DNA of 64,000 nt from Merluccius polli. Taxonomy: Eukaryota; Chordata; Actinopteri; Gadiformes; Merlucciidae. Below, piece after piece: positions 58,028 through 64,000 of this stretch; the first letter of the stretch is position 1; each line of letters starts with the position of its first letter. Under the pieces are notes generated by a model. It was not told where the DNA came from, made no database searches, and saw nothing but the letters and a program-made list of their open reading frames with translations. A program made the position numbers and the translations under genes. The DNA lies in assembly GCA_030340625.1 (NCBI GenBank), contig JAOPHQ010005137.1, positions 186,001 to 250,000 on the forward strand, read 5' to 3'.

Positions 58028-61000
58028 CGCATGTGTGTGTGTTAACTCACGGCGGGAGCATCTCTGACAGCAGTTTCTCCGTCCTCTGCTTCTCCACCTC
58101 CAGCTCCTCGGTCCTCTCTCTGATCAGGTCCTCCAGGTTGGAGCTGTACTGCTCCAACATCCTCAGCATGGAGTCAATGATGTTGGTCTTCTTGCCCTTG
58201 TTGATGATCTTGAACTGAAGGGAGAGGATAACCCCCCCCCCACACACACACACGCACACACACACACACACACAAACACACACAAATACAAACCATTAAT
58301 CACACAGCAACGATCAATGACCATTTTAAAAGCTCCTTACAATACTCTGTGAGGTTTAGTAGGGTTTGATGTGCGCATAAGAACTAGAAAAAATAGACTG
58401 CTGGCACCATGAGTGGATTACACTGCAATCACATGATTCTTGTTGTATTCATAAACCCGCAGGCCAGAGCGATTGTTCTTTTACAGAATCCAAATTCGGC
58501 CAACGCAGGTGCAGCTCCTAATATTAATCACAGGTCTCGTTGTGGGTTTTATTTAGATGAGCCAAGTGTACCAGTCTGTACTGGTACAGTGCGACCGGAC
58601 GCGACGCAACCATGCATCAAGCAAACCGTTCTGTTCTTCTGACACATATAAATGAAGCGGACGTTCATGTGGAGGAGCAGCAGCTGCAGTTCAGCCCATT
58701 CTTTCAGTGCCCAACATGCGCGCACCTGGCTGAAGATCTCGTCGAAGGCGGGCCTGCGGTCGGGCAGTTCGCTCCAACACTGCTTCATCAGCTGGATGCA
58801 CTCCAGAGGGGCCTGGTCCGGCGCCACGGTGGGCCGACACATGGGCGGAGGCTTCTTCACCTTACGGATGATCTCTGGAGGGCGGCGTGGGGTGAGATAG
58901 GAGTTGGGGTGTTCGATTATTATGATTAGTGCAATGTGTACAGTGTATATAGGGCTTGTACATCGCGACGTCACATCGCAATGACCGCCGCCATTTTGGG
59001 GGCATAGGGTCATTGGAATGGTAGTCATTATGTTGGCAGTCATGTTTTATTTGGTCGTTTTTTAGTAATTCATCATGAAATGATTTGTCATCATGGGGAG
59101 ATGTTGTTGTGTTTAAAACTGCCACAGCGTTTCTCATGCGAGACGTGGCAAAACAAAGTTTTCATTAGTCATAGGTTACAGTATATTGATGTTAATTTAG
59201 GATTTTGCAGTCCCACAGTCCTCTCAATATGGCATCGTCAGCTAAGTCTCGCCGCGAGTATCACCAGCAAAAAATCCCATGGTGCATTCTGATGTACAGG
59301 CCCTATAAGGGCTTTTCGTTGTGCTGTGTTTCTGTCTCTTTTGTGTGAGCTTGTCTTGTCTGGTGAGCCGCAGCAGGCAGTGTGCTGTGATTGGTTGGTG
59401 CCTATGATTATGTAGGTGTATACTCTTGTAGCAGAGGGAGAAGTTTAGCAGACAGCAATTTTCCTCCCCAGCTCCCAAACACGTTCAGCGCAAGCTGTTG
59501 TGTAGCGTGTGTTGTGTACACAGTAACTGTGGATAGAGAAGCCTTTTCTTTTCATGATGGCTTTCCACTTCTGTTTTTGTTCGTAAAAAGGTTACTCAAC
59601 CTGTAATGTTTTTGGTCGCTATTTGATTGCCTGAGCCTGTAGTACCTTGCTGGTCTGCTATGTTATGTGTTGGCTGGTACTCCTTGGGAACAGGGGAAGA
59701 AGGGACTTTTGGCCTCTACGCTGTTTCCCTTTAGGCAGGTGTGACATTATTCAAAATCTTGTAGAAGATTGACCAATGGCTAAAATCAACCCTCATGGAC
59801 AGCCACAAACAATCCCAAGTGATGTCATCATTTATCACATCACCTGACACCAATCTGAAATTGCCTCAGCCTGTGTTTCACCAGAGATGGTGCTGTTCTT
59901 GAGATTTGATTTAACAGTTGGTTTGTAAACACCATAACTCACTATTGACTTTAAAGGTCTCATTTCATTGTTTTTTCGTTAATTGTGCAGTGGTCTCTAG
60001 TATTAATGAATGCCCTGTGAGTCGGTTTTGGTGAAAAAAATGCTCTGGTGTGCCTGTTTCAGGCTGTTCTAGTTTGGAGGAGGAGGTGGGGGGGAAGAAT
60101 GAGAGGTTTTCGGCTCTTACTCATGAATATTCATGACATTTAAATTACTTGCCTCTGATTGGCTAACAGCACTGTCCGTCACAGTGATGTTAGCCAATCA
60201 GAGGCAAGTGATCCCTTTAGTGCGTTAACAACCATAGACATCTTATACATATGTTACTATATACATCCATTAGATACATTCATGATATAAGATGTCCATG
60301 TTATCAACACGACAAATCACCACGACGTCACAACAACAATATACGTTCTTCCGGGTGGCAAAAGGCGAAGCGTTCTCCGATAGCAGAACTAGTAAACAAA
60401 CCCCTCCATATCATTTGACAGGGCAGAGCTATGGAGAAAACAGTACATGGCTTGAATGATGTTCTTCTTGCGGGGCGCTACGTGATGTCTCATTAATTCA
60501 TACGGGTATGGGAAGTCTCATTAATATATTACGACGGAGTATTAGGGCCACATTAAGATTTTCTTTTTCATTAAATTACGAGAATAAAGTTGTAAATATT
60601 GAATTAATTACGAGAATGAAGTCGTACATATTGAATTCATTACGGCTACACATTAAACATTTATTATACGGTTGTGCTCACTGAGCAAACCCAGGTTTAA
60701 GGCAGCCTACAGGTTAACGTGTGTTACATGTTGTTTAAGAAGTCGGGGTATTGCTGGACTCTTGCGCGTCTATCTCCGGAACGGAAAATAGCGACGTAAT
60801 ACTTTTTTTTAATGAAACCGAGAGATGCAGCATTTAGAACTTACAACATCAGATCAACAACAATGTTTGCCGTATACTGTTTTCCTGAGGGCGGTCTCAA
60901 GCCAAGGTAGCCGAGGTCATGAATATTCATACACATTCATACGTCAGACTGTTGGGCTTTTTCTCACTTCCTCGTTTCTGACTTCCTCGTCCGTCTATGT

Positions 61001-61428
61001 TCTTACATTGGCTAATGCATGCAATGGGGGTAGAAGAACGTTTTCCAACAACTAGGAGTGACCTATCATATTCCAAAAGGAGCAAGTAAAAACGGTTTAC
61101 CGGTGAAGGAGACCTTTAAGAAGTGCTGAATGAAAACAAGAGATTCAAGCCATATAGGCCACATCAAACTCAGAGAGGAAGGGGCGTGAGTAGCACTATA
61201 CATAACGGTAGGCTGTAGATTAGTGTGTAGCATTGCATCACACATACATCGTCATCACAGTCCCTGATACATACCCTCCGGGGGGAGATCCAGCATGCAG
61301 TACGGGGGTCCTCGGACCACCACCTCTTGGAGTATGATGGCAAAGCTGTACACGTCCCCCTTGTAGGTTCCTCTGCGTGAGCTCTCAGGGTCCCGGAGAA
61401 ACTCTGGGGCTGTCCAGAATAACTCTGA

Positions 61429-61518
<90 letters not shown>

Positions 61519-63946
61519 GGGGGGGCGACCAACAGATTATGGTACAACCTTCGTCCCCTCCATCAACACTTTTAAATCCAGATTAAAACTAATTTTTACT
61601 CCTTAGCGTTTGAATCCTCCTGACTGCTTTATGAGATAGGTGTGTATGTGTGTGTGTGTGTGTGTATGTATGTGTGTGTGTGTGTGTATAAACTTGTTGT
61701 TGCCCTGTTTTGACTTCTATGTACTCTTATTCTTTGTATCCGTTATGTTTTGTTTCTTTTACTCTGTGCCCACACTGTTTGGCATCTTTGCACTGTATAG
61801 CACTTTGGTCAACTACAGTTGTTTTTAAATGTGCTCTAGTAATAAACTAGATTTTGGTAGGCTTATATCAAAGCATGTATCAAATCTATTTGAAAATCCA
61901 TCCGAGACTTGAGCATTTAACTGTGTTAACCACATCATTGATTTGTTATTTTATAGTAATAATAAACCTTTAATATTTTAGGTAATGTAATTTCCTTAGA
62001 AATAGAAATAAGGCTCAACTGTAATAAACTGGATAGTATTAGAATTGGTATAATGCCCAATAAGGCAACATTTAATATAAATATCACAATGTTTGTCAGT
62101 GACTCTTGGGGTATAAGAAATAAATATATTATTGTGAAATACTGTATTTTATAAAATAAAAAGCAATATGCATTAGATATTTTGTTATCGCCATAATATT
62201 ATTACGTAGTTTATAATATTATAAAACTATGTAAGCAATATATATTAAAAAGACTACCTTCAGGAGTATGTTCTTCTTTGGGACTCTTCTGGGACTCCAG
62301 CAGTTCATTAAAGCCATAGTCTGTAATCTTCAGGACAAAGCGTCCGTCCACCACACAGTTACGAGACTTCAGCCTGCCATGGGGGAAGTCTTTGTGGTGC
62401 AGGTACTTCATACCCTGTAGACAGACAAGACCAACACTGTTATGTTTTAGGTTTTAAGGAAGTAGATGGGTAAAACTTAATCTTGGACAACTTTTAAGGC
62501 CAGTACACACCTTACTTATTATCATTCTGTATATGTACATACATTTTGAACATTGTGGGCCAGATAGTGGTTAGGGTGTTTGACTCCCTGCTGAAAGGTT
62601 CTGGGTTCAAACCCCAATGTCCACTGGTCTACCTGTAGGCATCCTTGTGCAACACCAAACTCTCCCCTAACTGCTCCTTCATGACATGTAACCCAAGTTC
62701 ACTTTGAACAGATTGTTTCCTATACCAGAACAAAATAAAAAGGTTATCTTGGGCGTACCTTAATGAGGTCGAGCAGCAGCGAGGATTTGAACATCCAGTC
62801 TAGCTTGACGTCCTCGTTCCTCAGCAGGTCCTGCAGGCTGCCCCTGGAGCAGTGCTCTGTTACCACGGCGAACATGGAGCAATCGCAGAAGAAGCCCAGG
62901 AAAGGGTTCACGTTCTCGTTCCTCAGGTCCTTCATCTGAAAAAAACACACAGAGAGATGGATGGAGAACCTTGTGGGCAGTGAACATGTGGTCCTGTCTA
63001 ACAGCGCCAGGGTTAGGGGTTTGATTCCCACTGGGGCTACTCCTGCTAGGACTTTATGTATGACACTTTGGATAAAGGTGGCCACCAAATGGCATTTTTT
63101 TTAATATTAGTTGCATAAGAGTATTCTTATACTGCAGCTGTAATTAACACTTCTGACTTATTTTGGATTGCAGTCTATTCTAGATTTAAAATATGAAATG
63201 AAAGTCACATTGGGCATACAACAATATGTACAGACAGAAAACAAATGTTTTCGGCTATGAACATACATAGAAGATACTACAAAAGCTGTGCTATGATTAA
63301 GGTCAGGGAAAGAGTTGTCTCACCTTTGTGAATATCTTTGTGGTGCTCTGCTTCACCTCTTTAAAGTGGCCATCTTCAAATTTCTTAAGCCACACCCAGT
63401 CACCCTTAAAAAAAGAAATATCAACAATATTCACACGTCCTTTTTTTTCTTTTGTACATGTCATTTGATATTATTGTTTTTAATGTAAAACCAATGGTGG
63501 CCCAACTTGCTAAACTCAGCCTACCTCATACACGGCTACGTTGGTGGTCTCGTGCGTAGTGGTTTGGATGCTGTTGACGGAGTGCGATCGCTCTGCTGAT
63601 TTCATGCTCTTGTCCTCTATTGCACTCTTGGACTCACTCAAATCCTCCAGTGTGATCTTCTGGACACACGTCGGATCATACAGGTTACATCAGGTTACTG
63701 AGCAGACATCACTCTTTCATAATTTTAAAGGCAAAACAGATGTTTTCCCTGGTAACTGGTCTACTATTACTATTATGGATGAACTTACTGGATGTATTAT
63801 ATGAATCTACAGCCAGCTGTTCTGTAGGGGAGGGTATGACCAGTCTTACCCTCTTGCTGAGCTGGGGGTTAATAAAAGTCAGATCCTCTAGCGTGAGGAG
63901 AATTCGATTGGGCCCCTTGAACAGCTGAATCTGCTGGATTCTCCTC
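53722..63946 (-). CDS. Sensory-type receptor guanylate cyclase (RetGC / GC-D family), partial: 5' end off window
   Basis: Thirteen exons (a to m) plus a choice of two terminal exons (n, o) join in frame. The enzyme makes cGMP from GTP; family members act in photoreceptors or olfactory cells under GCAP/Ca2+ control. Seen: juxtamembrane RRIQQIQLFKGPNRILLTLE; a kinase-homology domain with HGRLKSRNC in place of HRD and DYG in place of DFG, so a pseudokinase; the linker coiled coil SMLRMLEQYSSNLEDLIRER; and the cyclase core with FSDIVGFTTIS, VETIGDAYMV and MPRYCLFGDTVNTASRM (metal Asp pair, guanine-selecting Glu and Cys, Asn and Arg all present). Signal peptide, extracellular domain and probably the membrane span lie beyond 64,000. 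Linkage to serpinh1 and gdpd5 hints at GC-D orthology; the sequence alone fits RetGC-2 (GUCY2F) about as well, so no symbol is given. Confidence 0.93.
53807..54392. other. Guanylate cyclase intron between exons n and o
   Basis: Holds GT/GTAT runs at 54,147-54,285 and no other coding segment. Confidence 0.6.
54416..54488 (-). CDS. Guanylate cyclase C-terminal exon n (RetGC-type tail)
   Basis: After the acceptor CTTTAG it reads EDNHGLKPEEIAAYKKKKAE KKA and TGA. HGL.P.EIAA...+KAE matches the tail of RetGC-2. No poly(A) signal follows closely; a donor GGCAG|GTAGTG 23 nt past the stop (exon edge 54,393) would let the transcript continue into exon o as 3' UTR. Confidence 0.82.
54799..54884 (-). 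CDS. Guanylate cyclase exon m
   Basis: GKGIEETYWLVGKANFAKPL PKPPDINP plus GG. Acceptor TACACCAG, donor GTAAGA. Its phase (2 nt carried over) fits both downstream exons n and o. Confidence 0.95.
54945..55285. mobile_element. GGGCTGGGCGATATGG repeat, copy 3 (diverged)
   Basis: Starts TTAGGGCGATATGGGAAAAA and ends ATTGAATTATTGCCCAGGG. Lies in the guanylate cyclase intron between exons m and l. Confidence 0.6.
55335..55429 (-). CDS. Guanylate cyclase exon l
   Basis: Split Pro, then YRIHVNISTVKILNSLNEGY KIDVRGKTELK, end of the cyclase fold. Acceptor CTCCACAG, donor GTGAAC. Confidence 0.96.
55594..55692 (-). CDS. Guanylate cyclase exon k: cyclase core
   Basis: SCVAGVVGLTMPRYCLFGDT VNTASRMESTGL. 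Carries the Cys that selects guanine and the Asn/Arg pair of NTASR. The retinal enzymes usually have Pro before CVAG; here it is Ser. The acceptor TTCCCAG directly follows a (GT)n tract. Confidence 0.96.
55693..56539. other. Guanylate cyclase intron j-k
   Basis: Has the AC tract beside exon k, then sequence without recognised content. Confidence 0.6.
55699..55758. repeat. (AC)n microsatellite at an acceptor
   Basis: 30 AC units ending 6 nt from exon k; in gene orientation the tract is (GT)n feeding TTCCCAG. Confidence 0.98.
56540..56714 (-). CDS. Guanylate cyclase exon j: cyclase core
   Basis: VETIGDAYMVSSGLPKRNGN, AAEIANMSLNILSSVGSFKM, RHMPDVPVRIRIGIHS. The second metal Asp and the guanine-selecting Glu lie in VETIGD. 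Acceptor TCTTTCAG, donor G|GTGAGG. Confidence 0.97.
56775..56970. mobile_element. GGGCTGGGCGATATGG repeat, copy 4 (truncated)
   Basis: Contains TGTGGTTATTTCATA, ATTGAATTACCAGAAAA and the end ATATCGCCCAGCCCT, as in copy 2 and in the same orientation. Lies in the cyclase intron between exons j and i. Confidence 0.7.
57391..57583 (-). CDS. Guanylate cyclase exon i: cyclase domain start
   Basis: SVAEALKTGTTVEPEYFDQV, TIYFSDIVGFTTISSLSDPI, to CNHDVYK. The first metal-binding Asp lies in FSDIVGF. Acceptor CTCGACAG, donor GTCAGA. Confidence 0.97.
57600..57845. repeat. Degenerate AGTATAACATT tandem repeat
   Basis: Repeated AACATTAGTATA-type units with many substitutions between exons h and i of the cyclase. 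Confidence 0.75.
57984..58029. repeat. (GT)n with CG cap
   Basis: About 18 GT units then GCGCGCGCGC, near the donor of cyclase exon h. Confidence 0.95.
58051..58214 (-). CDS. Guanylate cyclase exon h: dimerising coiled-coil linker
   Basis: FKIINKGKKTNIIDSMLRML EQYSSNLEDLIRERTEELEV, EKQRTEKLLSEMLP. Heptad-like signalling helix; this segment is the hot spot for dominant cone-rod dystrophy changes in human RetGC1 (RER motif kept intact here). Donor CC|GTGAGT is 6 nt from an AC/CG tract. Confidence 0.96.
58230..58285. repeat. Poly-C and AC tract
   Basis: C10 followed by interrupted AC units just upstream of cyclase exon h. Confidence 0.9.
58726..58874 (-). CDS. Guanylate cyclase exon g: end of kinase-homology domain
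   Basis: IIRKVKKPPPMCRPTVAPDQ, ECIQLMKQCWSELPDRRPAF, DEIFSQ. Acceptor CCCTCCAG, donor GTGCGC. Confidence 0.95.
58875..61274. other. Guanylate cyclase intron f-g (2.4 kb)
   Basis: Mostly a 1.17-kb inverted-repeat element (59951-61119). The rest has no recognised content. Confidence 0.6.
59951..61119. mobile_element. 1.17-kb element with TTAAAGGTCTC ends
   Basis: Starts TTAAAGGTCTC and ends GAGACCTTTAA. Inside, 60147-60168 and 60188-60209 form a perfect 22-nt inverted repeat (ACTTGCCTCTGATTGGCTAACA). No transposase frame. TTAA at both tips would suit piggyBac-like insertion, but this is inference from short ends. Confidence 0.6.
61275..61424 (-). CDS. Guanylate cyclase exon f
   Basis: LFWTAPEFLRDPESSRRGTY, GDVYSFAIILQEVVVRGPPY, ending LDLPPE. 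The acceptor CTCTCAG is fed by a (TC)n microsatellite that makes up the whole pyrimidine tract. Donor G|GTATGT. Confidence 0.94.
61431..61525. repeat. (GA)n then poly-G
   Basis: GA units with one GGGG interruption, then about 16 G. On the cyclase strand this is poly-C and (TC)n immediately before exon f. Confidence 0.97.
61535..61860 (+). mobile_element. L2/Maui-like LINE 3' end fragment
   Basis: CCCTCCATCAACACTTTTAAAT, AGATTAAAACTAATTTTTAC, then GCACTTTGGTCAACTACAG and TGTGCT..AATAAA resemble the reverse-transcriptase C-terminus and 3' UTR of fish L2-type LINEs. Broken by a GT tract (61,640-61,688). Truncated and inactive. Confidence 0.65.
62258..62414 (-). CDS. Guanylate cyclase exon e: pseudokinase catalytic-loop equivalent
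   Basis: GMKYLHHKDFPHGRLKSRNC VVDGRFVLKITDYGF to EEHTPE. HGRLKSRNC lacks the catalytic Asp of kinases, as in all receptor cyclases. Donor GAAG|GTAGTC. Confidence 0.95.
62553..62730 (+). mobile_element. tRNA-derived SINE
   Basis: A-box-like TAGTGGTTAGGGT (62565-62577) and B-box-like GGTTCTGGGTTCAAACCCC (62597-62615) at a spacing like that of tRNA promoters. Lies antisense in the cyclase intron d-e. Confidence 0.7.
62759..62935 (-). CDS. Guanylate cyclase exon d: kinase-homology N lobe
   Basis: 59 codons: MKDLRNENVNPFLGFFCDCS, MFAVVTEHCSRGSLQDLLRN, ending WMFKSSLLLDLIK. The match to RetGC-2 is near residue-by-residue. Acceptor TTTTTCAG, donor GTACGC. Confidence 0.96.
62975..63100 (+). mobile_element. 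tRNA-derived SINE fragment
   Basis: B-box-like GGTTTGATTCCCACTGG (63018-63034) and tail ACTTTGGATAAAGGTGGCC..CAAATGG, like the 3' core of common fish SINEs. Lies in the cyclase intron c-d. Confidence 0.6.
63324..63404 (-). CDS. Guanylate cyclase exon c
   Basis: 27 codons: GDWVWLKKFEDGHFKEVKQS to IFTK, covering the kinase-like Lys-bearing strand (WLKKF). Acceptor TTTTTAAG, donor GTGAGA. Confidence 0.92.
63525..63659 (-). CDS. Guanylate cyclase exon b
   Basis: 45 codons: KITLEDLSESKSAIEDKSMK to THETTNVAVYE, phase 0. Ser-rich insert before the GDWVWLKKF strand, as in RetGC proteins, where this region is a phosphorylation area. Acceptor GTGTCCAG, donor GTAGGC. Confidence 0.9.
63850..63946 (-). 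CDS. Guanylate cyclase exon a: juxtamembrane segment
   Basis: Reads RRIQQIQLFKGPNRILLTLE then DLTFINPQLSKR, donor GTAAGA. The acceptor GGCAG at 63,947-63,951 is preferred, but the frame stays open to 63,996, so the exon could reach further and include part of the membrane span. Confidence 0.85.
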
Positions 63947-64000
63947 CTGCCAATCAGATTACAGATCAGGGAAGATAAGGCAATCAATACAACCATATAT

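Overview
The window is vertebrate nuclear DNA and almost certainly teleost. The genes are split by GT-AG introns, the introns are packed with long (AC/GT)n tracts, and several fish-type dispersed repeats are present (a repeat beginning GGGCTGGGCGATATGG, tRNA-derived SINEs, an L2-like LINE tail). I could not identify the species.

Three genes are supported. (1) gdpd5 (GDE2, the six-pass membrane glycerophosphodiesterase) lies on the minus strand. Twelve coding exons between 23,721 and 823 join in frame to give 492 codons. The 3' part (last membrane span and cytoplasmic tail) lies beyond the left edge. A probable noncoding first exon sits near 40.0-40.4 kb, which makes the first intron about 16 kb. 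(2) serpinh1 (HSP47, the ER collagen chaperone) lies on the plus strand, 46.2-51.5 kb. It is complete: a heat-shock element, a TATA box, a noncoding exon 1, six coding exons (405 aa, ending RDEL) and a poly(A) signal. (3) A sensory-type receptor guanylate cyclase (RetGC / GC-D family) lies on the minus strand from 53.4 kb to the right edge. It has 13 exons up to exon m, covering the kinase-homology domain, linker coiled coil and cyclase domain, followed by two candidate C-terminal exons. Its signal peptide, extracellular domain and probably its membrane span lie off the right edge.

gdpd5 and serpinh1 are divergent neighbours; serpinh1 and the cyclase converge. GDPD5 and SERPINH1 are also adjacent in human 11q13.5, and the human GC-D pseudogene (GUCY2EP) is in the same band, so the cyclase may be the fish GC-D orthologue (inference). 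The three genes have no shared pathway that I know of. Their grouping looks like conserved synteny.

The stretches 14.3-23.6 kb and 23.8-40.0 kb (gdpd5 introns) and 40.4-46.1 kb (between gdpd5 and serpinh1) hold no coding exons that I can support, only transposon relics, hairpins and simple repeats.

The two most interesting observations are these. The gdpd5 copy is fully open, but its second catalytic histidine is Arg (residue 275 in the reconstructed protein) and the Arg of its HRG motif is Gln (residue 234), which suggests a pseudo-enzyme. The cyclase has two phase-compatible and different C-terminal coding exons, one resembling the RetGC tail and the other of a different type.
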